From JAZKID01 sp963714065 (lineage in GTDB: Bacteria; Pseudomonadota; Alphaproteobacteria; Rhizobiales; UBA4765): a stretch of 64,000 nucleotides of DNA. The notes beneath the pieces were generated by a model, which did no database searches, was not told the origin of the DNA, and saw only the letters and a list, made by a program, of their open reading frames with translations. The position numbers and the translations under genes were made by a program. Below, piece after piece: positions 16,103 to 24,851 of this stretch (within the stretch, counting starts at the first letter, position 1; each line of letters opens with the position of its first letter). The DNA lies in assembly GCA_963714065.1 (NCBI GenBank), contig OY970226.1, positions 620,001-684,000 of the forward strand, given 5' to 3'.

Positions 16103-16707
16103 CGAGGCTAATCAAACATGAAGACGGTTTCACCCGCTGCGCCTGGCCAGGGCACGATCCGCTTTATGTCGCCTATCACGACGAGGAATGGGGCGTGCCG
16201 GAATATGACAGCCGTGCGCTTTTTGAGAAGCTGATCCTGGACGGGTTTCAGGCGGGGCTTTCCTGGATCACGATCCTGAGAAAGCGCGAAAATTTCCGCA
16301 AGGCGTTCAAGAATTTCGAACCGGAGAAAATTGCGCGCTTTACGCAAAAAGATGTCGCGCGCCTGATGCAGGACGAGGGCATTATCCGCAATCGCGCCAA
16401 GATCGAAGGCACGATCAAATCCGCGCGTGCCTGGCTCGACATACAGGAAAAAGGCGAATTCGCCGATTTCATCTGGTCGTTTGTCGATCACACGCCCATT
16501 CAGACAAAACGCACGGCACGGCACAAGCTGTTGACCGAATTGAAAGAAAGCCGCGCCCTGTCGAAAGCGCTGAAGGAAAAAGGCTTCTCCTTCTGCGGCC
16601 CCACGATCATTTATGCGTTCATGCAGGCGGTCGGCATGGTCAACGATCATCTGCTCGAATGTCATCGTCATAAAGCCTGCACCAAACTGGGAAAGAAACG
16701 TGGCTAG
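16099..16707 (+). CDS. tag: DNA-3-methyladenine glycosylase I
   Basis: Excises 3-methyladenine from alkylated DNA. Family landmarks: CAWPGHDPLYVAYHDEEWGV at the N-terminus with a zinc-binding Cys, LILDGFQAGLSWITILRKRE, NRAKIEGTIKSARAWLDI, and the C-terminal zinc ligands in DHLLECHRHKAC. 202 residues is normal. It overlaps ygfZ upstream and the HD hydrolase downstream. Confidence 0.96.
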   Translation: MTRLIKHEDGFTRCAWPGHDPLYVAYHDEEWGVPEYDSRALFEKLILDGFQAGLSWITILRKRENFRKAFKNFEPEKIARFTQKDVARLMQDEGIIRNRAKIEGTIKSARAWLDIQEKGEFADFIWSFVDHTPIQTKRTARHKLLTELKESRALSKALKEKGFSFCGPTIIYAFMQAVGMVNDHLLECHRHKACTKLGKKRG

Positions 16708-17311
16708 AAAAACGAAAGCTTCGCCCCGCGTCTGGCAGCGCATGCTGTCGGGCCGCAGGCTCGACCTCGTCGATCCCTCCCCGCTCGACATCGAGATCGA
16801 GGATATCGCGCATGGGCTTGCGCGTGTCGCGCGCTGGAACGGGCAGACGCGCGGCGCGCATGCTTATTCGGTTGCGCAACACTCGCTGGCCGTCATGCGC
16901 CTGCATTATCATTTCAACCCGAAAGCGCCCGAGATCGAGGCGCGCTATGCCCTCCTGCACGACGCGCCCGAATATGTGATCGGCGACATGATCGCGCCCT
17001 TCAAGGCAGCACTCGGCGAGCATTATAAATCCATCGAAAAGCGGCTGCAGGGCGCCATTCACCTGCGTTACGGCCTCAAAGCTGAAACGCCGCAGGCTCT
17101 GGCCAAACAGATCAAGCAGGTGGACCGCCTTGCCGCCTATTATGAAGCCACGCGCTTTGCCGGCTTTTCGCTCGAGGAGGCAGCCAGCTTCTTCGGCGAT
17201 CCCGCACCGCTACCCAAACAGCTGGTCGAGGAGCTTTTTGATCCCTGGCCCACGGAAAAGGCGCAAAACCTGTATTTGCTGGCTTTCCAGCGCTCCGAAA
17301 AGGCCGCCTGA
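16700..17311 (+). CDS. HD-domain hydrolase (YfbR-like)
   Basis: A metal-dependent phosphohydrolase, possibly a 5'-nucleotidase. HD motifs are present: VAQHSLAVM, LLHDAPEYVIGDMIAPFK and a later Asp in IKQVDRLAAYYEATRFA. The frame is open far upstream, but GTG 16700 (VARKTKASPRVWQRM) is the likely start: it overlaps the tag stop by eight bases and has GGAAAG before it. About 203 residues. The substrate is unknown. Confidence 0.88.
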   Translation: MARKTKASPRVWQRMLSGRRLDLVDPSPLDIEIEDIAHGLARVARWNGQTRGAHAYSVAQHSLAVMRLHYHFNPKAPEIEARYALLHDAPEYVIGDMIAPFKAALGEHYKSIEKRLQGAIHLRYGLKAETPQALAKQIKQVDRLAAYYEATRFAGFSLEEAASFFGDPAPLPKQLVEELFDPWPTEKAQNLYLLAFQRSEKAA

Positions 17312-17326
17312 ACCTTGCTGATTTAA

Positions 17327-17355
17327 TTGATTTTCATAGGAATTCTCCCTATTTA
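17327..17355 (+). promoter_or_regulatory. Probable nadABC promoter with spacer dyad
   Basis: TTGATT (17327-17332), 17-base spacer, TATTTA (17350-17355), 22 bases before the nadA ATG. The spacer and -10 contain the inverted repeat ATAGG-N7-CCTAT (17336-17352), which could be an operator for a NAD-responsive repressor; no regulator is encoded nearby. Confidence 0.5.
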
Positions 17356-17376
17356 ATAGATATTAAGGGGCGTAAC

Positions 17377-18414
17377 ATGCATTCCGGGCTTGATGTTCTC
17401 GAAAAGCCAGATGGCGCGCAAAAGGCGCTTGCCTTTACGCCTGAGGTCAAAGCGCGCACGGCGCCGCTTTATGCGCGCGTCAAAAACGTCATCCCCGAAA
17501 TCGAATGGCCGACCATGGCACCGACCATCGACGCCATCAATGCTTTAAAAAAACAGCGCGACGCCGTCATCCTCGCGCATAATTACCAGACGCCGGAAAT
17601 CTTTCATTGCGTGGCCGATATCGTCGGCGACAGCCTCAAGCTCGCGCAGGAAGCGGCGAAGGTGAAGGCGAAAGTGATTGTGCAATGCGGCGTGCATTTC
17701 ATGGCCGAGACTTCGAAAATCCTGAACCCGGATAAAACCGTGCTCATCCCCGATCTGCAGGCGGGCTGTTCGCTCGCATCAAGCATTACCGGCGACGACG
17801 TGCGGCTTTTGAAAAAAACCTATCCCGGCCTGCCTGTCGTCACTTACGTGAACACGTCCGCCGACGTGAAGGCGGAATCCGATATCTGCTGCACCTCCTC
17901 GAACGCGGTGCGCGTGGTGGAAAGCTTAAACGCGCCGGAAGTCATTTTCCTGCCCGACCAGTATCTCGCGAAATGGGTGGCGAGCCAGACGAAGGTGAAA
18001 ATCATTTCCTGGCATGGCGCCTGCGAGGTGCACGAGCGCTTCAGCGGCGAGGAACTGGCGAAAATCAGAAAGGCCGATGCTTCCATCCGCATCATCGCCC
18101 ATCCCGAATGCCCGCCCGATGTGATTGCCGAGGCCGATTTCACCGGCTCGACCACGGGCATGATCGATTATGTCAAACGCGAGATGCCAAAGCGCGTCGT
18201 CATGGTCACCGAATGTTCGATGGCGGATAATGTCGCAGCCGAAGTGAGCGGCGTGGAGTTTCTGCGCCCCTGCCATCTCTGCCCGCATATGAAGCGCATC
18301 ACGCTACCGAAAATTCTCGCGAGCCTGACGGAGATGAAACACGAAGTTCTCGTGGCGCCCGAGATCATCGAGCGTGCCCGCATACCGCTGCAGCGTATGG
18401 TGGATTTGGGGTGA
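17377..18414 (+). CDS. nadA: Quinolinate synthase A
   Basis: A [4Fe-4S] enzyme that condenses iminoaspartate with dihydroxyacetone phosphate to quinolinate, the second step of de novo NAD synthesis. Landmarks: DAVILAHNYQTPEIFHCVAD, VGDSLKLAQEA, CGVHFMAETSKILNP, WHGACEVHERF, HPECPPDV, TEGC-equivalent TECSMADNVAAE, and FLRPCHLCPHMKRITL with cluster cysteines. 345 residues. Heads nadA-nadB-nadC, the whole route from aspartate to nicotinate mononucleotide. Confidence 0.98.
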   Translation: MHSGLDVLEKPDGAQKALAFTPEVKARTAPLYARVKNVIPEIEWPTMAPTIDAINALKKQRDAVILAHNYQTPEIFHCVADIVGDSLKLAQEAAKVKAKVIVQCGVHFMAETSKILNPDKTVLIPDLQAGCSLASSITGDDVRLLKKTYPGLPVVTYVNTSADVKAESDICCTSSNAVRVVESLNAPEVIFLPDQYLAKWVASQTKVKIISWHGACEVHERFSGEELAKIRKADASIRIIAHPECPPDVIAEADFTGSTTGMIDYVKREMPKRVVMVTECSMADNVAAEVSGVEFLRPCHLCPHMKRITLPKILASLTEMKHEVLVAPEIIERARIPLQRMVDLG

Positions 18415-18420
18415 GGAACG

Positions 18421-18494
18421 GTTTGGCGATAGCCAAACGAAAATGTCCGGTGGACATTTTCGAGCGACGAACGCCCCGAGCCTAAAGCGAGGGG
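18421..18494 (+). repeat. Intercistronic hairpin cluster between nadA and nadB
   Basis: Successive hairpins: GTTTGGC-GATA-GCCAAAC (18421-18438), then CGAAAATGTCC-GGT-GGACATTTTCG (18438-18462, perfect 11-base arms), then GCCCC/GGGGC (about 18474-18494). No T-run follows, so it is not a typical terminator. It could stabilise the upstream mRNA or tune nadB expression. Confidence 0.65.
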
Positions 18495-18531
18495 CCGGGA
18501 GAATTAGAATGGATTTGGATAATATAGGAAC

Positions 18532-20055
18532 ATGAAAGCCGATCTTTTCCCCACAACCCCCCTGCAGCGTGTCGACGATGTCATCATCGTCGGCGGCGGG
18601 CTTGCGGGCCTGTTCTGCGCACTGAAGCTCAAGCCCCGCCCCGTGACCATTCTCTCCGCCGCCGAGCTTGGCGCCGGCGCTTCCTCGGCCTGGGCGCAGG
18701 GCGGCATTGCCGCTGCCGTCTCGGACGGCGACACGCTCGAATCGCATCTTGCCGATACGATCAAGGCCGGTGCGGGACTTGTGGACGAGCGCATGGCGCG
18801 GCTGATGATCGGCGAAGGCCCCGAGCGCGTGCAGGATCTGCTGTCCTATGGTGTTCCCTTCGACCACGACCTGAAAGGCAAGCTGCTGCTCTCGCGCGAG
18901 GCGGCCCACTCCGTTCCGCGCATCGTGCGCGTGAGCGGCGACAAGGCGGGCGGCGCCATCATGCAGGCGCTGATCGCCGCCGTGCGCGCGAGCCCATCCA
19001 TCCATCTGCTCGAAGGTTTCGTTGCCGAAGAACTGATCGCGGAAGGCAAGGATATCACCGGCCTGCTGGCCCGTCCGCTTTCCGGCACGGCGGCCAATAC
19101 CGTCGCCTTCCGCACCAAGGCCGTGGTGCTGGCCACGGGCGGCGCGGGCCACCTCTATGCGATGACGACGAACCCGCGCGAATCCGTGGGCTCGGGCCTT
19201 GGCATGGCGGCGCGCGCCGGCGCCGTTCTGCGCGATCTCGAATTCATGCAATTTCACCCGACCGCGCTCAATGCCGGGCTCGATCCGGCGCCTTTGCTGA
19301 CGGAAGCCTTGCGCGGCGAAGGCGCGACCTTGGTCGATAAAAGCGGCAAGCGTTTCATGCCTGTCCTTCACAAGGATGCCGAGCTCGCGCCGCGCGATAT
19401 CGTGGCACGCGCCGTATTCGAGCAGAATAAAAAGGGCGGCGCTTTTCTCGACGCGCGGCAAGCGATCGGCAAGGAATTCGCGCAGAAATTTCCGACCGTC
19501 TATGCCGCCTGTAAACGGGCGAATATCGACCCTGCAATCGATCTGGCACCCGTTGCCCCTGCCGCGCATTATCATATGGGCGGCATCGCCACCGATGCGA
19601 ATGCGCGCACCACGCTGGACGGTTTATGGGCGGTCGGCGAAGTGGCCTGCACCGGCGTGCACGGCGCCAATCGCCTTGCCTCGAATTCGCTGCTGGAATC
19701 GGTCGTGTTTGCGGCGCGCGCGGCGAGCGATATCAAGCTTCTTCACCTCGATTCCCAAACCCGCCTGGTCGAAAATGTCGTCGGCCTCGATGCGGCCCGC
19801 GAAAATCCCGACGAGGCGGCATTTCAGGAATTGCGCGGGTTGATGAGCGAATATGCCGGCGTTATCCGCGACGAGCAGGGGCTGAAAAAAGCCGCAAGCC
19901 ATATCGACACTTTAAGCAAAGGTGCCAAAACCGCAGCGTTCAGGAACAGCATCGAGACGGCAGGCCGTATCGTGGCCGCGGCGCTTGCGCGCAAACAGAG
20001 TATCGGTGCGCATTTTCGCAGCGACAGTGCCAGCAAGACGCAACATGCGGCCTGA
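18532..20055 (+). CDS. nadB: L-aspartate oxidase
   Basis: A flavoprotein that oxidises L-aspartate to iminoaspartate, feeding NadA. FAD motif DVIIVGGGLAGLFCALKL at the N-terminus, then SSAWAQGGIAAAV, RVSGDKAGGAIMQAL, VVLATGGAGHLYAMTTNP, LEFMQFHPTAL, RGEGATLVDKSGKRFM, PAAHYHMGGIATDANART and GVHGANRLASNSLLESVVF. 507 residues with the C-terminal helical domain of the succinate dehydrogenase/fumarate reductase flavoprotein family. Confidence 0.98.
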   Translation: MKADLFPTTPLQRVDDVIIVGGGLAGLFCALKLKPRPVTILSAAELGAGASSAWAQGGIAAAVSDGDTLESHLADTIKAGAGLVDERMARLMIGEGPERVQDLLSYGVPFDHDLKGKLLLSREAAHSVPRIVRVSGDKAGGAIMQALIAAVRASPSIHLLEGFVAEELIAEGKDITGLLARPLSGTAANTVAFRTKAVVLATGGAGHLYAMTTNPRESVGSGLGMAARAGAVLRDLEFMQFHPTALNAGLDPAPLLTEALRGEGATLVDKSGKRFMPVLHKDAELAPRDIVARAVFEQNKKGGAFLDARQAIGKEFAQKFPTVYAACKRANIDPAIDLAPVAPAAHYHMGGIATDANARTTLDGLWAVGEVACTGVHGANRLASNSLLESVVFAARAASDIKLLHLDSQTRLVENVVGLDAARENPDEAAFQELRGLMSEYAGVIRDEQGLKKAASHIDTLSKGAKTAAFRNSIETAGRIVAAALARKQSIGAHFRSDSASKTQHAA

Positions 20056-20935
20056 ACCGAAAGCTGCCAGCCTGTTTGCGATGCCCTCCTCCGTTGCCCT
20101 TTCGGATCAGCAGATCACGCCATTGGTTCTGGCCGCACTCGAGGAAGATCTGGGCCACGCAGGCGATGTCACGACGAAAGCGTTGATCGATCCGCATCTG
20201 CAGGCGAAAGGAACGATCCTTGCCAAGCAGGACGGCGTGGTCTGCGGCCTGCGTTGCGCGGCGCTGGCTTTCAGGCTGCTTGAGGAAACCGCGATTTTCA
20301 CGCCCCTTGCCGAGGATGGCACCTTCGTGAAAGCGGGAACGGCAATAGCGCATATCGAAACTTCGGCCCGCACGCTTTTGACGGGCGAGCGCACGGCGCT
20401 GAATTTTCTCGGCCGCCTTTCCGGCATCGCCACGCTGACCAAAAAATTCGTGGACGAAATCTCGCACACGAGAGCGCGCATCTGCGATACGCGCAAGACC
20501 GCGCCGGGGTTGCGCAGCTTAGAAAAATATGCAGTGGCATGCGGCGGCGGTACCAATCACCGGCTCGGTCTTTATGACGCGATCCTGATCAAGGACAACC
20601 ATGTGGCGCTTGCGGGCGGCATCAAGCCCGCCCTGCAAAAAGCACAGGCTGCGTCCGATCCTTACCTGCAAATCGAGATCGAGGTGGATACGCTTGCCCA
20701 GCTTGAAGAGGCTCTGGAAGCCGGGGCAAAGCGCATTCTTCTCGATAATATGGATGTCGCCACGCTGCAAAAAGCCGTGCAGCTGACGAAAGGCCGCGCC
20801 GTGCTGGAAGCGTCCGGCGGCGTGACCCTGGCGAATGTGAAAACTATCGCCGCAACCGGAGTCGATCTGATTTCCTGCGGCGCGTTGACGCATTCCGCAC
20901 CGAATTTCGATGTCAGCCTTGAGATCGACGTTTAG
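20045..20935 (+). CDS. nadC: Nicotinate-nucleotide pyrophosphorylase (carboxylating)
   Basis: Converts quinolinate and PRPP to nicotinate mononucleotide with loss of CO2. Landmarks: ALEEDLGHAGDVTTKALI, TGERTALNFLGRLSGIAT, CDTRKTAPGLRSLEKYAV, GGGTNHRLGLYDAILIKDNH, IEIEVDTLAQLEEAL, LLDNMDVATLQKAV and LEASGGVTLANVKTIA. Start at ATG 20045 overlaps nadB by 11 bases; ATG 20081 (MPSSVALSD) is an alternative. Last gene of the operon. Confidence 0.96.
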   Translation: MRPEPKAASLFAMPSSVALSDQQITPLVLAALEEDLGHAGDVTTKALIDPHLQAKGTILAKQDGVVCGLRCAALAFRLLEETAIFTPLAEDGTFVKAGTAIAHIETSARTLLTGERTALNFLGRLSGIATLTKKFVDEISHTRARICDTRKTAPGLRSLEKYAVACGGGTNHRLGLYDAILIKDNHVALAGGIKPALQKAQAASDPYLQIEIEVDTLAQLEEALEAGAKRILLDNMDVATLQKAVQLTKGRAVLEASGGVTLANVKTIAATGVDLISCGALTHSAPNFDVSLEIDV

Positions 20936-20943
20936 TCATTCAT

Positions 20944-21051
20944 TGTCATTCCCGGCCGAGCTGACGTGAAACATCGGCGAGGGGAAGGGAATCCATAAGC
21001 TTTTAGATCCCCTTCCCTCGCCTTGCTTTGCAAGGCTCGCCGGGGATGACA
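20944..21051 (-). repeat. Long palindromic repeat, copy 2 (108 bases)
   Basis: Begins TGTCATTCCCGGCCGAG and ends CGCCGGGGATGACA; the inner stem pairs GGGGAAGGGAATCC with GATCCCCTTCCC. Inverted relative to copy 1 at 13646-13766 and similar over its full length. It lies between convergent nadC and the SleB gene, where it may also serve as a bidirectional transcription end. Confidence 0.85.
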
Positions 21052-21053
21052 GA

Positions 21054-21890
21054 TCAAATCTGTGCCACGCGCTTGGCGCGCTCTGCATAAAAGATATGTG
21101 TGCCGATCTTTTTCAGGCGATGCATGCCCTTGCGCCAGCCCGGCCCCACCCAGTTTGCATGGTAATGCGTAGCCTTGCCGACATCGGCAAGATAAATGCG
21201 CGCGCTCAGCGCGTCATCGGCGATTTTTTTTGCGCGCTTCCATGCGGCCGCATCCCTGATGCGCTCGGGGCGGCCGTCGCAGGCGTAGGAAAACTGGCAG
21301 GCATGGCGGCGGCTTGTGTTCTGATAGATCACGCCGCAGATCGTCGACGGGAAAAACCCGCTTTTCGCGCGGTTGAGTATGACCTGCGCCACCGCGCGCT
21401 GTCCGCGCTCCGGCTCGCCGCGGCTTTCGAAATAAATCGCCTGCGCGAGGCAATAATGCGCCGCATCGTATTCGTCCTTGCTGCGGATCGAAAACTGTTT
21501 GAAGCTATCGAATGTCTCCGGTTTTTCTTCCGGCTTGAATTCGGGAAAGCTGAACAATGCATGCATGGCACGCACCTCCGCCTGATAGTCCGGCTGCTGC
21601 AGGATGCTGTCGCTTTCATTAGCTTCAAGAGCGGCAAACATCGTGCCCGACTGGGAGATAGGCTGCGGCGCCAGAGCGAGCTCTTGCGCATCGGGAATAC
21701 GACCCGGGAATATCGCGTCGAATATTATATCATCCTGCTCACTGAGGCTTGAATAACCGGAAGCCGGAAGAATGGCAGCAGCAGCATCGTGGCGGCCGAT
21801 ATCGGCGCTAAGATAAAACAGGCAGGGAATGAGAAGGAAAAAACCGAAACCCCGTTTGACGCCCGTCAAATGTCGTTTTGAAAAACTCAT
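21054..21890 (-). CDS. Cell wall hydrolase (SleB/Hydrolase_2 family)
   Basis: A peptidoglycan hydrolase with the lytic transglycosylase-like SleB domain. An N-terminal hydrophobic segment (FGFFLLIPCLFYLSADIG, about residues 15-32) is a signal peptide or anchor. The catalytic domain spans about 145-270: CLAQAIYFESRGEPERGQR with the catalytic Glu, VAQVILNRAKSGFFP, CQFSYACDGRPE and ATHYHANWVGPGW. 278 residues. Downstream of and co-oriented with a TPR protein (63-base gap). Confidence 0.93.
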   Translation of the reverse strand: MSFSKRHLTGVKRGFGFFLLIPCLFYLSADIGRHDAAAAILPASGYSSLSEQDDIIFDAIFPGRIPDAQELALAPQPISQSGTMFAALEANESDSILQQPDYQAEVRAMHALFSFPEFKPEEKPETFDSFKQFSIRSKDEYDAAHYCLAQAIYFESRGEPERGQRAVAQVILNRAKSGFFPSTICGVIYQNTSRRHACQFSYACDGRPERIRDAAAWKRAKKIADDALSARIYLADVGKATHYHANWVGPGWRKGMHRLKKIGTHIFYAERAKRVAQI

Positions 21891-21953
21891 ACTACGTCCG
21901 CACGCTTAACGCTTACCCTCGCGCCATAACACCAGATTAACCTTGATAAGAGC

Positions 21954-23720
21954 TTAATTTTTGTCGGTTTGCGGCGGCTGGTTGTTGAGGCCGACCGAAG
22001 GCGGCGGCTGCGCCTTGTCGTCTATAAAACCGTTTTTCAGCTTCTGCTCGATGCGGGCAAGATCGTCCGGCTCCGGTTTCAGATCCTTGGCCTGCCGCCA
22101 CTGGAAATAGGCCTCGAGCTTGCGCCCCACTTTCCAATACACATCGCCGAGATGATCGTTGAGCACCGGGTCGGACGGTTTCTTGGCAACGGCACGCTGC
22201 ACCCAGCTCACGGCGTCGTCATATTGACCCATGCGGTAATAGGCCCAGCCGACGCTGTCGATGGTGTAGCCGTCGTTCGGATTCTGCTGCACGGCGCGCT
22301 TCAGCATGGCCATGCCTTCTTCCAGATTCATGCTCCGGTCGATCCAGGAATAGCCCAGATAATTCAGAACGGTGGGCTGGTCGGGCTGAAGCTCGAGCGC
22401 CTTTTTCAGATCGGCTTCGGCTTTCGGCCATTGCTTGGCGCGCTCATATGTGATGCCGCGGTAGAAGAACAGGGTCCAGTGTTTCTGCTCCGGCTTTGGC
22501 ACAAGCTGGATGGCTTTCTCGTAATAGGTCTGCGCTTCGGCGAAACGTTTGCGCACACGCAGGATATTGCCCTTCGTCACCAGCGCTTCCAGATTTGAAG
22601 GATTGGCGGCGATCACCGCATCGAGATGCTTGAACGATTCCTCGGTCTGCTCCTGCGAGTCGAGCACGATGGCAAGCTGCAATTCCGCCACCGGTTTCAA
22701 ATTCGAATCGCCCGGAACCCGGCGCAGCGTTTCTATGACTTTTGCGGGCTGTTTGAGCTGGTCGTAAAGATCGGCGAGCGCCAAAAGGTTCAGCGCATTT
22801 TTGTCGTCCAGATAAAGCGCAAGCTGGAGATAGATCGCGGCCAGTTCGTCGCCATTGTTGCGGGCGAGTTCGGCGCCGAGCTGGAACATCACCTCGGATG
22901 CGCCCTGAACGGCATCGTTCACGAGCGGCGGAACATTGCGCGAAGCTTCGATATCCTCGCCAAGCCTGAGCATGAGCGAATTGTTCGGCGCCTGTTTGAG
23001 AAAATCCTGCACGACCTTCAGCGCTTCGTCGCGTTTGCCCGCCCGTGCGAGATAAACCGCCTGCGCGCGCGAGATCGGCAATGCCTTGTCGGCTTTGTAG
23101 GTGCGCGCCAGGCGCAGACCCGACTCTTCCTTATCGTTTGCAAGTGACAGGATCAGGCCCGCATGATAATCGCGGAAAATGCCAACCCAGTCGGGCCCTT
23201 TCAGGCGATCGAGCAGGGAGATCGCGGTCTTGGTTTCGCCCAGGCCGTAAAGCGCCCAGGCCTGCAGCAGGCCGTCGGTGATATTCGTCACATCCCCGCG
23301 CTCGGGCGCATCGGTAAGCTGGATGACCTTTTTGTACTGCCGGTGCTTGAAGGCGTCGATAGCGGAGACGAGCTGAACGAGCTTGCCTGCATTTTTCTGC
23401 TGCAGCAGTTCGGGCGCAAGATCGAGCGCTTCCGCCATCCGCCCGGAACCGACCAGCACTTCGAAGGTGCGCGCCTGCAAATCGCTGTTCTTCGGATCGA
23501 GATTCAGCGCCTTTTTCAGATAAGTCGCCGACGCGTCGAGATCCTTGTAGCCGCTTGCCATGCGGCCCGCGAGATAGCTGCCGGCGAAACCCGCCCGGGG
23601 CTCGCTTTTGACCTCCGGCGCCGTCTTCAGGATGGCCTTGTCATCGGTCGCGCCAGCCTGATACGATAAAACCAGCAGACAAACGAGCGCACCGGCAAAA
23701 GTCCGAAAATGCATATTCAT
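21954..23720 (-). CDS. Secreted tetratricopeptide repeat protein
   Basis: 588 residues, opening with a Sec signal peptide (FAGALVCLLVLSYQAGA, cleavage near residue 24). The rest is helical TPR-type repeats, e.g. YLAGRMASGYKDLDASATYL, ALVTKGNILRVRKRFAEAQT and YTIDSVGWAYYRMGQYDDAV, the last ones closest to the TPR consensus. The C-terminal tail is Pro/Gln-rich. Such proteins scaffold envelope complexes; the partner is unknown. It diverges from glyQ and precedes the SleB gene, so a cell envelope role is plausible. Confidence 0.9.
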   Translation of the reverse strand: MNMHFRTFAGALVCLLVLSYQAGATDDKAILKTAPEVKSEPRAGFAGSYLAGRMASGYKDLDASATYLKKALNLDPKNSDLQARTFEVLVGSGRMAEALDLAPELLQQKNAGKLVQLVSAIDAFKHRQYKKVIQLTDAPERGDVTNITDGLLQAWALYGLGETKTAISLLDRLKGPDWVGIFRDYHAGLILSLANDKEESGLRLARTYKADKALPISRAQAVYLARAGKRDEALKVVQDFLKQAPNNSLMLRLGEDIEASRNVPPLVNDAVQGASEVMFQLGAELARNNGDELAAIYLQLALYLDDKNALNLLALADLYDQLKQPAKVIETLRRVPGDSNLKPVAELQLAIVLDSQEQTEESFKHLDAVIAANPSNLEALVTKGNILRVRKRFAEAQTYYEKAIQLVPKPEQKHWTLFFYRGITYERAKQWPKAEADLKKALELQPDQPTVLNYLGYSWIDRSMNLEEGMAMLKRAVQQNPNDGYTIDSVGWAYYRMGQYDDAVSWVQRAVAKKPSDPVLNDHLGDVYWKVGRKLEAYFQWRQAKDLKPEPDDLARIEQKLKNGFIDDKAQPPPSVGLNNQPPQTDKN

Positions 23721-23879
23721 AAGCTCCGAAACACCTTAGGCTTTAGCGGCAAAGCATGGCCGCATCGAGGCGGCAGGGCAAGAAAAATAGCGCCAGACTT
23801 GAGCCATTTCTGTTGGCAGCAATGTTTTAGCGTCTCATTCCCTCTTACCCTCGGGCCGGGCAGCGTATAAAACGCATTT

Positions 23880-24767
23880 ATGGCGCTTGTTCCTTCACGT
23901 TCGTTTCAGGATCTGATCCTCAGCCTGCAGCAGTTCTGGGCCGGAAAAGGCTGTGTGATTTTGCAGCCCTACGACATGGAAATGGGAGCGGGAACATTCC
24001 ACCCCGCCACCACGCTGCGCGCGCTTGGCCCGAAACCATGGCATGCCGCCTATGTGCAGCCTTCGCGCCGCCCGAAGGACGGGCGCTATGGCGAAAATCC
24101 CAACCGTTTTCAGCATTATTACCAGTTTCAGGTGATCCTGAAACCTTCGCCGCCCGACCTGCAGGATCTGTATCTCGAAAGTCTGCGGCATATCGGCATC
24201 GACCCGCTGACGCACGACATCCGTTTCGTCGAGGACGATTGGGAAAGCCCCACATTGGGCGCCTGGGGCCTGGGTTGGGAATGCTGGTGCGATGGCATGG
24301 AAGTGACGCAGTTCACTTACTTTCAGCAGGTCGCCGGTTTCGAATGCGCGCCGGTTGCCGGCGAGCTCACCTATGGTCTCGAGCGTCTTGCCATGTATCT
24401 GCAAGGCATCGACAACGGCTTCGATCTCAATTTCAACGGCTTTGAGGGCGCAAACAAGGTCACCTATGGCGATGTGTTCAAACAGGCCGAGCAGGAATAT
24501 TCCCATTACAATTTTCTGCACGCGGATACCGGCATGCTCAAGCGGCATTTCGAGGATGCCGAACAGGAATGCCGCACACTGATTGAAAAAGGCGGCATGG
24601 CCCTGCCTGCTTACGACCAGTGCATCAAGGCAAGCCATTGCTTCAACCTGCTCGACGCGCGCGGCGTGATTTCCGTCACCGAGCGGCAGAGCTATATCCT
24701 GCGCGTGCGCGAACTCGCGAAAGCCTGCGGCAGTGCATGGCTGAAGACGGCGGGAGGCAGAGCATGA
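23880..24767 (+). CDS. glyQ: Glycine--tRNA ligase alpha subunit
   Basis: The catalytic alpha chain of the bacterial alpha2beta2 glycyl-tRNA synthetase (class II). Typical text: FQDLILSLQQFWAGKGCVI, QPYDMEMGAGTFHPATTLRA, AYVQPSRRPKDGRYGENPNR, WEVWCDGMEVTQFTYFQQ-type WECWCDGMEVTQFTYF, LERLAMYLQG and CFNLLDARGVISVTERQ. 295 residues is normal. glyS lies 586 bases downstream, with a palindromic repeat and a GNAT gene between them. Confidence 0.98.
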   Translation: MALVPSRSFQDLILSLQQFWAGKGCVILQPYDMEMGAGTFHPATTLRALGPKPWHAAYVQPSRRPKDGRYGENPNRFQHYYQFQVILKPSPPDLQDLYLESLRHIGIDPLTHDIRFVEDDWESPTLGAWGLGWECWCDGMEVTQFTYFQQVAGFECAPVAGELTYGLERLAMYLQGIDNGFDLNFNGFEGANKVTYGDVFKQAEQEYSHYNFLHADTGMLKRHFEDAEQECRTLIEKGGMALPAYDQCIKASHCFNLLDARGVISVTERQSYILRVRELAKACGSAWLKTAGGRA

Positions 24768-24774
24768 GCAAACT

Positions 24775-24838
24775 CGTCATCCCGGCGAAGGCCGGGATCT
24801 TCTTACCAATAAAGATCCCCGCATTCGCGGGGATGACG
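24775..24838 (+). repeat. Palindromic repeat unit between glyQ and the GNAT gene
   Basis: Two hairpins back to back, starting CGTCATCCCGGCGAAGGC and ending GCATTCGCGGGGATGACG. The termini match the GTCATNCC / GGNATGAC dispersed family found elsewhere in this window. Confidence 0.85.
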
Positions 24839-24851
24839 ATATAGGTAGAAC

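Noticed and set aside
18421..18494. Rho-independent terminator after nadA
   Set aside because: Hairpins are good but no T-run follows, and nadB continues in the same direction.
18304..19575. 423-codon open frame on the minus strand
   Set aside because: Antisense to nadB, a certain gene; composition is the reverse-complement shadow of a GC-rich coding region.
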